From the NCBI GenBank assembly GCA_037042915.1, contig CM073196.1, positions 2,604,001 to 2,668,000 on the forward strand: DNA of 64,000 bases, written 5' to 3'. The stretch comes from Auricularia sp. M13 (Eukaryota > Basidiomycota > Agaricomycetes > Auriculariales > Auriculariaceae). Numbering within the stretch: position 1 is the first letter of the stretch; every line of letters starts with the position of its first letter. The notes under the pieces were generated by a model, which made no database searches, was not told the origin of the DNA, and worked only from the letters and a program-made list of their open reading frames with translations. Below, in pieces: positions 47,218 to 58,892 of the stretch. The position numbers were made by a program, and so were the translations under genes.

Positions 47218-47409
47218 AGCAGGTCTTCCATACCCATATTTTCGAATATACCTTCGTTGTATCACCTCATGTTGACCTTTGTTTGTCGATGCATCGAGGA
47301 GACTAATTTACTCCCGGGCCCATTTCAGGGGATGGATGAGTAATACTGTAATTATGTATTTAATAAAGGTCCCGGGCCACATCGACGCAACGACTTGCCT
47401 CCTCTCTCA

Positions 47410-48174
47410 ATGCCCCGCGTACTCATTCTGGTGCAACAGGCCCTTGCGGGATCCTTCTTATTCGCGAATGCATCGCGCGGGAGGGTTACCACGTCGTGGT
47501 CTATGCACGCAACCCCATGAAGTTGCCTGACGACATCAAGGACCATGACAAAGTAACCGTGGTCGAGGGCCAGCTAGACGACACGGAGGCGTTGGCGAAG
47601 GCGATGGAAAACGTGGAGGCCGTGCTCAGCGCGCTGGGTCCCCGCGTGAGTACAGGACCGTTCCATTCGCCGAACAGTCCGCTCGCGCAGGCATACAAGC
47701 GCGTGATAGAGGCCATGAAACGCGCGCACTGTCGACGGCTCATCGCGCTGGGGACGCCTAGCATCAAAGACAAGGAGCACGACAAGTTCTCTGCGACGTT
47801 CTTTGCGCTCGTCAGCGGCGTTATGGCCCTGGCATACACGGCGTATTTCGACATGGTGCAGATTGGCAAGGCATGTGCTGGCAATGGATATTCGCACCGA
47901 CGCTGAGACCGCTGCAGGTCATCACGGAGAGCCAGGATATCGACTGGACAATCGTCAGGGTGCCCTTCCTGACCAATCAGGAGAATAGCGAGGTATGTAG
48001 GGCTGCAACTGTGGCTGGTTGACGCGCTTGCTGAGTACCGTACAGTATGTCGCCGGATATGTGGGCGACGGGAAGACGAACGCATGGCTGAGCAGGCCGG
48101 CATTTGCGCGTTTCGTGCTCGATGAGCTGGAGGCTGGGGCGTGGAAGAACAAGCTGCCCCTTGTTTCGTGTTAA
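47410..48174 (+). CDS. NAD(P)-binding Rossmann protein (NmrA / NAD(P)H-binding family)
   Basis: ATG 47410 gives PRVLIL, and after loss of one base at 47430-47431 (GG where GGG is expected) the dinucleotide-binding loop GATGPCGILLIRECIAREGY, then HVVVYARNPMKLPDDIKDHD, VEGQLDDTEALAKAMENVEA, VLSALGPR, KRVIEAMKRAHCRRLIALGT and PSIKDKEHDKFS. An intron with GC donor (AAG|gcatgt...ctgcag) and a canonical one lead to DIDWTIVRVPFLTN, YVAGYVGDGKTNAWLSRPAF and a final ELEAGAWKNKLPLVSC at 48174. The GxTGxxG motif is present only after correcting the frameshift. Likely an atypical short-chain oxidoreductase or redox sensor; the substrate is unknown. Confidence 0.78.
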
Positions 48175-48272
48175 GATGAATGTACATTGAAGCTGTCGGA
48201 GTTGCAGTGCCAGCCCGCTCCTTTCTCGCTTCCTTCAGAATCCATAGCTAACGCAAGCTCCTTCGTGTCAAT

Positions 48273-49609
48273 ATGGCGGCTCAGACCTTCATTGGCCGCC
48301 AGATCTCGCTCACTTCATCGTCCGACATCCGCTATACTGGCACGCTCGAGGGCATAGACCAGCAGAACTCTACCATCACCCTTAAAAATGGTGCGCCCGG
48401 TCCCAGTCGCGTCGCTGGCACCGCGTCCTCACGCGACCGTCTCGCGCAGTCTTCTCCATGGGCACCGAGCACAGGCGGCCGCCCGGACAGCCCGACTATA
48501 TCCCGCCGTCGCATCAGCCGTACGAGGAGATCGTGTTCAAGGCCGCGAACGTCAAAGACATTTCCGTCGATGATCACGCGCCCCGACCGCTGCCCAACGA
48601 CCCCGCCGTGCTATCTGGCGTAAGTCCCTTTGCCTTTGAGTTCTCTCTGATGAAACATTACGGATGTAAAGAGTCCAAGACTCACGAGTCCGAGAGCGCA
48701 TAAACCTCGTGTGGACATCTCCGTTGCCTTCCTTCTGAGCTTCACTGGCCTCTCCTTGTCAGTCAGCAGTGTACTTACGTCTTTTCAGCAAGCCGGGCCT
48801 CAGGTTGGCGCAGCCCACTATCCTGCCTACGGTGGAGGCTTCGCACCCCAAGCCGTCCCTCAACCGCAAATGTACAACAACGTACAGCCTCAGGTGCCCC
48901 TGCACGTCTCGCAAAACCAGGCACAGACCGGTAACCGTCAGCAGCGTCAGCAGCGTACTCCGCCCGAAGCTGCGAACGGACGGCAGCCTCGCGCGGCCAG
49001 GCAACAAGACGGCGTCCGCGCGCAGAGGCTTCCCTTGAGACTGTAGGCCGCGCCCTCAATAACATCAGAGTGTCCAATGAAATCTTGCGGCAGGGCGGCG
49101 GTCATCGCGGTGGCCGCGGCGGACACCGCTCGCACGACCCGAAGCCTACGCCAGTCCCAGTTCCGGACGTCGACTTCGACTTTCAGCAGTCCAACGCGCG
49201 CTTCAACAAGGCGGCCCTCGCGCCCCCGCGCACTGTTGAAGACGATCAGAAGACCAATCCGAGCGACTCGGACAGCGACGACAAGAGCAAGGAGCGCGAC
49301 AAGTATTATAATCCGCAGAAATCGTTCTTCGACGGCCTTTCTTCGACTGCGCCTCCCCCGCCGCAAGGCAACCGCGGAGGTCGCAGGCCCGGCCGCGGTG
49401 GCGGCGGGCGCGGTCGCAACCGCAGGGAAGAGGAACGGGAGAAAAACATTTCGACTTTCGGTGAGCCCGGCGGCGTAGGCATTATGGGACCAGGCGCATA
49501 CGTTGCCGGCTGGGGTGGTAGCCATGGGGGACGCCGCGGTCGTGGCGGAGGCGGGGGCCATGTCGCAACAGCAGCGGGCGCTGCGTCTGCCACTGGCACG
49601 AGGCGGTAA
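48273..49609 (+). CDS. SCD6: SCD6 / LSM14 family mRNA decapping regulator
   Basis: Cytoplasmic P-body protein that represses translation and activates decapping. ATG 48273 begins the Lsm-like domain (FIGRQISLTSSSDIRYTGTL, EGIDQQNSTITLKN) and after a 59-nt intron FSMGTEHRRPPGQPDYIPP and YEEIVFKAANVKDISVDDH. A Gln/Pro-rich linker (48788-49020) follows. Then the FDF region VPDVDFDFQQSNARFNKAAL, the FFD box YYNPQKSFFDGLSS, the TFG box EREKNISTFGEPGG, and an RGG-rich tail (GGRRPGRGGGGRGRNRR). The frame changes without an intron within about 48960-49025, probably two small indels. All defining domains are present in order. Confidence 0.9.
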
Positions 49610-49706
49610 TTTTGCCGGACATTTTTGTTCTTGCTGTACTTGCTTAGTGAATTCGAGAGCTCAATCAGATTAAGTACTACGTTGTTTCGTGATAAGTTAA
49701 CGCGCG

Positions 49707-50519
49707 TTATTTCGAGGGCGACTTAATTGTGAGGCGGCGGCGTAGCAAACAGAAAAGCGCGAAAACTACACCCAATGGAGGGAACAGCCAGCCGAGTCTC
49801 CATGTCCAGCCTGCAGCAAGATCGAGTTGCCGGGCCATGCGTACAACTTGCACTTTCGTTTCCTCGGGGGATCCAGAGTTGTCGATCACCTCGTCGGCAT
49901 ACGCAACTTTGTCGTCGATGGGCATTTGCGAATTCAGACGATGCAATGCCTGCTCTTCGGTGCTGCCATCCCGCTGCATGAGCCGTTGTAGTTGAACGTC
50001 CCTTGAACTTGAACGCCGGAGCGCTCATTAGCGAGCGGGTCGATGCAGGTCACCAAGGCATGCTCACCAGTAGACAACGAGCACTTTGCCGACCAGCCGC
50101 CAGAGATTGGATTCTATGAGCAGCGGCACATCGACGATGCACACCCGCTCGCCCTTCATCCACGCGCGGCAAATTTCCCAGAGCATGGCGCGGCGCACGG
50201 CGGGGTGCACGATGGCGTTCAGCTTGCGCCGCTTGGCCTCGTCGCGGAAGATGATGTCGCCCAGCGCCTTGCGGTCCAGTGTGCCGTCCGACTGCAAGAT
50301 ACTTGCACCGAAGGTGGCGACGATGCGCCGCAGTCCCGGCGTGCCAGGCTCGACGACCTTGCGCGCCAACACATCCGCGTCGATGACAGGAAATCCTAGA
50401 CCCTTGAGCTGCGTCGAGACCGTCGACTTGCCCGTCGCGATACCGCCAGTAAGCCCGACCACTGGACTGTTTCGTGAGTCGCGAAGTCGCTAACCCAATG
50501 GGGCGGGCTCACCGAGCAT
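49707..50519 (-). CDS. CAB5: Dephospho-CoA kinase
   Basis: Last step of coenzyme A synthesis, phosphorylating dephospho-CoA. ATG at 50519 with a seven-base first exon; a 50-nt intron restores MLVVGLTGGIATGKSTVS (P-loop GIATGKST). Then GFPVIDADVLARKVVEPGTP, GTLDRKALGDIIFRDEAKRR, LNAIVHPAVRR, VCIVDVPLLIES (Walker B-like) and VVY. A second intron (gtgagc...ttcaag) leads to SRDVQLQRLMQRDGS, EEQALHRLNSQMPIDDKVAY, ADEVIDNSGSPEETKVQV, and a C-terminal hydrophobic helix (WLFPPLGVVFALFCLLRRR) before the TAA at 49707. The helix suggests membrane association, as in other fungal enzymes. Confidence 0.92.
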
Positions 50520-50666
50520 GTTCAGTGTCGTGGCATAAGATATGCAATAGCTTCCGAAAGCAAACCCTCAAGCTGTCACACGCTGAAATTATTACAGATG
50601 TATAAATCTGACAAGCTGCTACAGTAACTCTATCGATGTACCTAACAAACCAAAAAAAAAGTCCTA

Positions 50667-53408
50667 CTATTCCAGCGTTTTCCGTTTGGCGGCAAGCTCG
50701 TGACGGAGCATGTTTACTCGGCTCTCCATGCGAGAGGACATTTCCACAGATTTCGAGCTGAAGGAAACAGAGGTTGCAAGATTGCTTTCCACCCTCTCAA
50801 TCGTATCAAGCCACGATTGGCGTTGCTGATTCGATTGGCCAAGCCGCTCGTCCGCCTCGTGTAGCTCCAGGACGGCCAATTCGTAATACGCAACCACACT
50901 GACCCACTTGCAGTCAGACTCCTTAGCAATGCGCGCCGAGTCGAGCAGGAACTCTCGTCCGGCTGTCCAATGGCGTGCTACACTGTGCAGGGCACCGAGC
51001 AAGAGCGAGCGCGATGCATGCTCCTCGGGCAGAAGTAGGTCGTCGCCTTGACGTTGACGCTCTCCTGCGACCTCACCGTTTGCGGCAAGTTGGACTGGAG
51101 TTTGGATCGTTGGTCGCGGCAAGAGGGCAAGCCATTCTCGAATAAAGACTTCGGCATCTTCGCGGGTCATGCGAGAATGCGCATTGAGGACTATGAAACA
51201 TTAGTGAAAACGATTGCGTCGGTGCAAATATAAAGCGCACATAACCCTAGCTCTGTTGATAGTCAATCCTCGTTAACCACACTCTGAACTACGGGCCATA
51301 CCATGGACTGGATTGATCACAATCTCCTCGAGGAAACTCCCCTTCGACTCGGGATCATTCGTGCGTTTGGCATGCTTTGCCTTGTACATAGACACTGCAT
51401 TGGTGAGCTCCCTGTAGGCAACTGGGCGCGTAACGCACGTTTCATGCGGATGAACCCTTCCATAGGAAGGTCGCGTCCATTCTTCTTGTTCTCGAACAGT
51501 TCCGGGATAGCGTCCAGTAATGATTGTGCGAGGGGCTTGTCGCCAGCCGAGATATAACATCCTTTAGAGCATGAGTCTGCAAGGTGGGCAGGCACACATA
51601 CATGTGCGACACATACCAGCACTGAGGAGATTATAGGTAGCCGGGGACCTGAGGAATATGAACAATGCCGCTGCGCGCGCACTCTCGTTTGCCCACCATT
51701 TGTTGAGCTCTTTCAGCTTGATGAAAGCGTCCCCGGCTTCGCGATATCGACGTAGAGCAAAAAGGGCCCAGGCGAGGTCGTACATCAACTAGGTAATAGG
51801 TTAGTTTATGCAAAGTATATAGAAGACCTGCCTACAATGACGTCCGCTTGTACAAAGCTCCTTCTCGGGTCATGCTGAAGACGTTCTTGCAGGAGAGTTA
51901 CAGCGTCGGTGAAGTTGCCGTCGAAGCGAAGCAATTTTGCCTGATTACCGACAATGTTAGAAGCTATCTGATTGCAAAGGAGGAAAATTTTACTTTATGC
52001 AGCGACCACAATGACCCGGATGGATATTTCGCGAAGCAAGCATCAACCATGCTTGCATATTGCTTCTTGATATGAGCTTCGTCGGCCTGCCATCCACTAA
52101 GCAACAGTACAGCACCTATCGGGGGATGGTGAGCTCATCGAATATGCAGAGGCACACTGCACGGACCATCATAGGACATCAACGTCAGTCGTGCAAAAAT
52201 AGCATGTACATCGTCCCGCGCAGCAGCAACGGCGAGCGCATGCAAAGCCGTCTGTAGGTCACCTGTGAAGCCGAAGAATCCTACGATGCTCCTGCAGTGG
52301 TTTGAGCATGCACGTTCGGGCTGAGCTTGCTAGAGCGGGAATCACTTTGCACGCGAAGGTAACAGAGAGAATACGAGGTTGAAGACACCATATCCTAAAT
52401 GATCTCAGCGCATTAGTTGGTGGTAGAGATCGTACGCACCGAAAGCAGTCCCAGCTATGATCATTTCGCTCAATTCCGCGTCGTATGCTTGGGGCTGTAC
52501 AGGTGTGGCCGGCGCAGACGAACTCCAGCGGCCCCAGATGCCCGACCGCGATGCCTTCGGCACTGATAGAGTTGCTGACGGTGTCGTCAATGGGGAAGAC
52601 ACGTCCAGAGATGACACGTTTCTCGATGGAGCTTCGGACGTGGCTGGAGTTGCATATTGGTCCAATCCCGTCGGAAATACCGCCTTGTAGAGCCTGCATA
52701 GAGCTCAGCATTACATTTGATGACCCACAGGCGGAATTACTTGGCGAATCGCGAGTGTGCACTGTCACTCAGATGAGCTGCCAACGCGCTACCATCGAAA
52801 GGCGCGACCGTACCTGTTCAATGAATAACTAGAATATGGCGAGAATTAGAAGCGGCATTTAGTCCATGGTGAGGACGCACAGGCAATTCAAATATCCCAT
52901 ACTGATGATGCGTCAGTGAGACGGTACGGGCGCCGCGAGTGGTTGCTTACTATGTCTCTCCAATTGCCTGTGTCAAGCCGGTCATCACTGCTGCGTCGGC
53001 GCGGAGGACCTCCCACTCAAACCCTGTCCCAAAGCGCGAGGCTGCAGGCAAAGACTTGGCAACAGAGGCTTGTGCCTTGGCCCCAGCATCTGCAGCAGCC
53101 AGACATTTACTAGCTTCTGCCAGCAACTCTGCCTGTTCGACGAGTGAACATCTGCGATAGCCACAATGCGCCACAGCGGGCGTACGGACCTCCATGCCCA
53201 GAGCAGCTTGGATGAACGTGCAGACGCCAGCACCCATGAGATGGAATGGCGACTGGGCCTCCGAAACTTGGTGGAGCAAAGTGACGGCATAAATTTAGTC
53301 GTCCAGCGACTAGCATTGCGACAACGTACAGCGTTGTTTGGCCCCGTTGAGGTCGTCGACGAACAGCAAGTCGAATCCTTCAGTGGCCTGCTTCAATTCG
53401 GCGCTCAT
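50667..53408 (-). CDS. IML2 / TTC39-like TPR protein
   Basis: Fungal inclusion-body-clearance (IML2) family, related to animal TTC39. ATG at 53408 starts SAELKQATEGFDLLFVDDLN. Further exons read SPFHLMGAGVCTFIQAALGM, SRFGTGFEWEVLRADAAVMT and GLTQAIGET. Downstream come TPR-like helices (YDLAWALFALRRYREAGDAF, IKLKELNKWWANESARAAAL, FIFLRSPATYNLLSA), MKRALRAQLPTGS and the C-terminal part (EDAEVFIREWLALL, SLLLGALHSVARHWTAGREF, SVVAYYELAVLELHEADERL, RVNMLRHELAAKRKTLE). At least ten short introns; the middle region 51.8-52.9 kb was not resolved exon by exon. In yeast IML2 links lipid droplets to inclusion clearance. Confidence 0.75.
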
Positions 53409-53692
53409 AGTGATCTGGCAATTGTGGGGCAAGAACGTGGAGACGAGCGGTCGGCAAGCAGACGCGTCCGGCAGTGATAACATTAGACGCGCGATCGACA
53501 ACGGCTTTACAGAGAGCTTAAATCCGATTCCATGTGCCTCGCCAATGATATTTCGCGCAATTGTTATAGTATTGCAGATGTGAGTACATCTAATAGACAT
53601 TCGACCAGGCAAATTAGAGTCACAAATGTTCTACAAATCGATGGGCGTAAGAGAGTAAGCCCGATTCCGGGAAGTTTGACATGAGGATACTT

Positions 53693-54401
53693 TCAGAACC
53701 ACTTCCAACGACGCTTCTCGTTGGGATAGTTCGCCATGTTGTAATTCGTAGGGTCATAGCGGCCGTGCATGGGGTATCCCCAGGCTCTGTGCCTCCAGAC
53801 GTAGTGAATCTCTAGGATGAAGAGGATGATGTTGACGATGGCTGTCGTCCATGCAATTCCGACCAGCGCAGTGAGGACGCGGCATTGCCAGTAGCGGTGG
53901 CAGAAGCTCAGATGCCCCCAATAATGCGATGATATGGCCGCCTCAACTGTGAACATGACGGCCAGAATGAAGAGCCCGACCACGGAGTGGGTAAACATGT
54001 ATCGGCGAAGGCCTTCCTTGCGGCGGAAAATAGCCAGCATGCTAGATACGGTCAGTCTATCGTCCCGCGAAGCCGTGGAAAGGGAGAATACCCACATAAA
54101 GGGGAGCCAGAGAATAGCCAGCGAGGTCGTAAAGAGCAGAGCAGCGATAATGGGGTCTGGAGTGCAAGACTATTAGTTCGGATACATTGGAAAAGCATCT
54201 GTGATACCATAGAAGTTTTGACCATGGTTCAGCGGGTCGCCAGGGGGGAGATGGCGCGTGTACCAGATACGGTCAGCCGATAGCCCCAGAAGAACACACG
54301 CCAGGAGCCACTGGAGCCGCGCTGAGTTGTAGATTTCTCAGGAGGCATCACGAAATACCGACCAAGAACACATAGAGAAAGATGCGAAAGCCGTGGAACA
54401 T
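53693..54401 (-). CDS. Four-helix membrane protein, MARVEL-like
   Basis: Three exons give a complete protein. ATG at 54401: FHGFRIFLYVFLV, a 37-nt intron (gtattt...ctcag), then ARLQWLLACVLLGLSADRIW, YTRHLPPGDPLNHGQNFY. A second intron (gtatca...ctccag) follows, then PIIAALLFTTSLAILWLPFM, RKEGLRRYMFTHSVVGLFIL, AVMFTVEAAISSHYWGHLSF, TALVGIAWTTAIVNIILFIL and the end NYNMANYPNEKRRWKWF at 53693. Four hydrophobic helices with short loops and a polar C-tail fit fungal MARVEL-domain proteins of the plasma membrane. Function is not known. Confidence 0.75.
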
Positions 54402-54717
54402 GGCGGGACGGTGCTGGAGGTTGTTCGCTGCGAGGGAGGAGGGAGCGCGGTGGGGTGCTATGTCAGACGCACACCACAGACGGGACCTTATATATGTCGA
54501 CCACGTGTTGACAGGGTCGGAGAAGGCAAGAATGGTCTAGACATGCACCATACACGCTGCGCGCGCGCGTCTTGGGCAGTGAGTTGCTGACGGAGTGAAC
54601 ACAGCCGAAGTTATCCTGGTCTCAGCAGCCCTTCTTGCAAGTCCAGTAGGTATACAGTCCAGTAGAACCAGTCCAGCAACGAGGCATCCTGCAAGGCCCG
54701 AGCGCCCGTATGCATCC

Positions 54718-54837
54718 AGAGCGTATGACGCAAGCGCTGTGGCGCCTTTTGCATCGAGTAGTCCGTCCGGCATCAGCCAGCGTATGACGCAAGCGCTGTG
54801 CGCCCTCGTCGCCACTCAGTCGCGCCATTTTCATCGA
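54718..54837. repeat. Short tandem duplication, unit about 60 bp
   Basis: AGCGTATGACGCAAGCGCTGTG occurs at about 54720 and again at about 54779, each followed by a GC-rich segment and (T/C)GC(C)..TTT(T/G)CATCGAG. The copies are diverged but clear. Confidence 0.65.
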
Positions 54838-55232
54838 GATTCCACTTCAATGTATGTTTGAGGTCCTTTAAGCGAAATATGGAAAGAAAACTCGTCGGAC
54901 CGGGACGCGCATTGTACACTTTGAAGCCCTTCTTGGCTTTCGTTGCCCAAGTCAGGATATGGCAACATTTAAAGGCACGTCCAAACTCCCATGCAGAATG
55001 AAGCTTGAGGCGTGTTGGCCGACGCGGTCACGTCCCATAGTAATGCCGAACTCTCTGTTGGATTCTGAATCTCATCAAAGGTGCGCGGACAGCTTGATAA
55101 CATGAATCGTTTTGTAAGAGCTCCTTAGGGGCCTATCAGCCTGAACCTATTCAAGTCCGCATGATTATATTGCACATGCTTCATGTTGTTGAGAAATGGC
55201 GGCCACGACTGAGCGGCGACGAGGGCGCGCTC
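54797..55232. repeat. Inverted repeat pair of about 36 bp
   Basis: GTGCGCCCTCGTCGCCACTC then AGTCGCGCCATTTT at 54797-54831 matches the reverse complement of 55194-55231 (AAATGGCGGCCACGACTGAG then CGGCGACGAGGGCGCGC) with few mismatches. The arms lie about 360 bp apart, as in a short foldback or MITE-like element. Confidence 0.55.
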
Positions 55233-55565
55233 CGCCGCTTCCGGCCCGACAGTCGGATCTGGCCGAAAGTCGAAAGTGAAAGTCGTAACTTTCGGCCGGA
55301 CGGACTCTTCAGGGCACCAGGTCCAAGGTCCAGAAGACTCGTCGGACCGGGAATTGCAACTGAATTCTTGGCTTTCGTCTGCCCAGTCTAGTACCGGCAA
55401 CATTGCGCACGTCCAAACTCCCATGCCGTGAAGCTTGAGCGTGTTGGCCGACGCGGTCACGTCCCGACGCCTCCTGTTGGATTCGAATCTCCCTCGCGGA
55501 CAGCTTGACTAAATCTTTAGCTCCTTCGGGGTCTATCAGCCTGCCCGCCTTGCACATGCTTGGGT
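54888..55565. repeat. Long direct repeat, two diverged copies of about 230-300 bp
   Basis: Copy A (about 54888-55195) and copy B (about 55335-55565) share, in the same order, ACTCGTCGGACCGGGA, CTTGGCTTTCGT, ACGTCCAAACTCCCATGC, GAAGCTTGAG, CGTGTTGGCCGACGCGGTCA, TGTTGGATTC, GCGGACAGCTTGA, TAGCTCCTT, TATCAGCCTG and TGCACATGCTT. Copy A is longer by several small insertions. This could be a duplicated promoter fragment or remnants of a long terminal repeat. Confidence 0.75.
55261..55297. repeat. Perfect 10-bp hairpin
   Basis: GGCCGAAAGT (55261-55270) pairs exactly with ACTTTCGGCC (55288-55297) around a 17-nt loop. It lies between the two direct repeat copies. Confidence 0.6.
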
Positions 55566-56032
55566 GTGAGGCTCTCCTGCGCAGCTTTCCTGGTCGTCTC
55601 CTCGAGATCCATTGCCAGTGGCTCAAGGCTCCTTGCAACGTTTGACATGTCTTTATTGCAACCCAACTGTCTGTCTGCATAACCTGGCGACATGTGGCAT
55701 CGCCGGCGGCCGCACGCCAGTTTTTATCCTCTCATGACGGCTTCTGTACCACCTCTACGTATCCCTCAATAACCAGGCACTGGCTCGCAGCGGCAGATGG
55801 GATGTTGACGATCTTTGACGATGTGCATGGCGCCTGGCCATCATGATGCATGACCATCGCGGCCGACGGTGCCAACATGTGTTTGGCTATTTTTGACAAC
55901 TTCAAATCACGGGAGATCTATCACTGACTTGCACCCATGTGCGATAAAGAGATAGCTACCAATAATAAGTAAGGCCCTGCTCGCAGCGCGTCTTCCCGCG
56001 GTACGCACATTCCCTTCTCTCCTTCAAGTAGC

Positions 56033-58520
56033 ATGCCTTGGCGCTCGCTCGTTCTCACTGCGTGCGCAGCTTTGGCTATCGCCTGCGCAGATCACAGCTC
56101 GGGCGAACATGACCACGGCATACATGCGAAACGTATGCAGCAAGGCTCGACAGCTCCAACTGCCTTTCCTTCAGCGCCGTTGGTGTGGGGTGACATTAAT
56201 ATTATATCAACCACCGACACGCATGGTACTCTTCTCCCCACTACACTTGCTCAAGTTCGGTGGTTGATAACAACACCAGGCTGGCTTCTCGGACACCAAA
56301 AGCGCTCAGATCCAGAGCCCAACTACTCCGGTGACTTTGGCGACTTTGCATCATTTGTGCAGCAAATGAAGACGCAGGCGTTGTTGCGCGGCGTCGATTT
56401 GCTGCTCGTCGACAGTGGGGACCTTCATGATGGTGCGCTGCCTTTGCTCGACTATTAGCACACGACAACAGCCTCTGACACCGTGCCTTGTCTAAGGCAA
56501 CGTGCGTCGGGCTCACTTGCATCGGACCACTTCAATTGGGAACCTGACATTGGTCTAGGGATTGTCGGACGTGATCCTGCCTGGCAGCGTTGACGCGGCA
56601 GAGGTGCGTGCATGGCCGCCTTCCATATGGACATGCACCTTGACAGTTGTCATCGTAGTCGAACAAGTTCGTTGAGCGACTCCCTTACGATGTCATGGCC
56701 ATTGGAAACCATGAGCTTTACATTTTCAACAACACGCTGGACATGCACAAAAACTTTGCTCCCAAGCTCAAGGGCCGCTACCTTTCGTCCAACGTTAACA
56801 TCACAGTCCCTGGCGCCACGACCTCTGTACCAGTTGGCTCTCGCTTCGCCAAGTTCAAGACGTTGAGAGGCCGGAAAGTCACTGCATACGGCGTTCTTTT
56901 CGATTTCACTGGCAACGACAGTACGTGACTGACTGGCATCCGCCTCGGTTCCTGTTGACACGGACGCACCCCAGAGGGCACGATTGTACAGCCCGTCGAC
57001 CAGATGGTGAAGGAAAAGTGGTTCATCGATTCGCTCCAAGAGGAGCCGGCGTTCTTCCTCCTTGTCGGCCACATGCCTCTGCAGAAGGACAACTGGCCGC
57101 TGGTCATTTCCGCGATTCGTGCCGTGCACAAGACGACGCCGATTCTCATCTTCGGAGGGCATTCCCATATCCGTGACTGCGTCCAGTTCGAACCGCGTGC
57201 TGTTGGCATACAGGCCGGCCGCTATATGGAAACCGTGTAAGTGGCGGAGCTATGCGCTGTCAAATCACTCATGAAGATAGTGGCTGGATGAGCGTCAAGC
57301 TGGGGAAGAAGGGGGACACCAAGCCTCTGTCATTTACTCGCCGTTACCTGGACCCTAACCGTAATACGTTCGTCATGTCTTAGCCGTGCGAACTCTCTAC
57401 TCACCCACATGCCCACAGTTATAAGGTGCTTAGTCTGGAAACTGCATTAAAGTAACATTTGACGATGAACTCGCACTCGAACAGTTCCATACCACCAATT
57501 TCCTATTCGACACGCCTCTCGGTATCAGCATCACCAAAGGCATGGCCGCAGTTGCCGAGAAGTTCAATCTCTCCACCGTGTTCGGCACCGCGCCTCAAGA
57601 TTATTTCCTCAGCCGGTATGCTCATTCATTGGCCAATCTACATGCGACTGAGAGTATGACCTTGTTCGAAAAGTGTTGCATACCCCGATCCGAACTCGGT
57701 AGTCACACTCTTTGTCAACGATGTGCGCGCCCGTCGCTGTGCACGGACTGAATACTGACTGGTTTCGTACAGGTCTTGCCCACTACGCTCAAGGCGGCAT
57801 TCCCGGAGCGAGCGTCTGTGCCCAGCATTATTTATACTAATTCAGGTTCGCAGCGATTTGACCTTTACTCCGTGAGTGCCATGTTGAGTTCGTCATATGC
57901 CCTCTAAACACAATTTCCAGGGCCCATTCACTGTGAACGATCAGTACGTCCCTTTTCTCACACTACAAGTGCCTATCTAAACACGCCGTGTAGATTCATC
58001 GTTTCGCCGTTCGATGACAAGTTTCTATTCATACCCGACGTTCCGCTCAGCCTTGCAGAGAAGCTGATCGACGGGCTCAACGGTTCGGGATTGCCAAGCA
58101 AGCGTTCAGTGACCGGTGCTCGGCTCCCATGTCGGTGCCTATGCTCGCGGGGACGTCGACGAACCGTTCGATGCTTGGCGTCGGGACATGTGGGCGCGAC
58201 ACGGCGGCACAAAACCAGGCAAAAACCTGACTTTGGGCTACGTCACGACGGATTCCTGCCCGGGCGTTGGCGACGATACGCTACACGCGCCGGTACCGTT
58301 CGAGGATAACCCGCCGTTTGTCGCCAGTCCTATTCCGAGCGGCCTCTCGGACGATGCCACCGTCGACGTCGTCTTTGTCGACTTCATCCAGAACCAGATT
58401 ATCACTGTGCTTAACCAGCTTGCTGGTTCCGCCGCATTCGATACATCGATGGTCCAGCAGTACAGCAATCTCGCCACCAACCAGGTGTTTGAGAAGTTTG
58501 CGCGGATTGCCTGGAATTGA
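56033..58520 (+). CDS. Secreted calcineurin-like phosphoesterase / 5'-nucleotidase family (YHR202W-like)
   Basis: ATG 56033 starts a signal peptide ([20 protein letters not shown]). The metallophosphoesterase motifs follow: [12 protein letters not shown] (metal Asp and His), then after an intron [71 protein letters not shown] (metal Asn-His), [27 protein letters not shown] and [12 protein letters not shown] (metal His cluster). The C-terminal 5'-nucleotidase-like half includes [33 protein letters not shown] and ends [10 protein letters not shown] at 58520. About ten short introns. Related yeast YHR202W protein is vacuolar or secretory. Likely extracellular or vacuolar; its substrate is not known. 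Confidence 0.85.
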
Positions 58521-58892
58521 GCATCGCTTACATCGCGAGACGTCGTCATTCACGGGCAGTACTTTGTATGCCGAAAAGAAATACATTGAATTGCGACGAT
58601 GATGTTATGCTTGGAAGACTAGGAGAGCGCAAGAGAGTGAAGACCATGTATACATCTGTGTGGTTTAAGCGTACAGTGCCCTGGAATCAGCAAGCATCGA
58701 CAACGACAGTATGGCAAAGACAGAGAGGATGTAAGGACTGGACAAGTGAAGCACACATGATCATGTCTATAGATCCTAGATGACGCAGAGGGAAATCCGT
58801 TGGGGCCCTGGAATACCTACATACTCCAGAGCGATGGTGTGGTGTGCATGGACATAGTGAAGCGCATGGATGTGCGTATTGTGTGCCTGTGC
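58521..58892. other. Intergenic region between convergent genes
   Basis: 3' flanks of the phosphoesterase and of the minus-strand hypothetical gene. No gene was seen. Confidence 0.4.

Larger units (their letters stand above)
54402..56032. other. Repeat-rich intergenic region
   Basis: 1.6 kb without a supported gene. It holds a short tandem duplication, a long direct repeat, an inverted repeat and a hairpin, listed separately. The last 300 bp before 56033 is the presumed promoter of the phosphoesterase gene. Confidence 0.5.
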
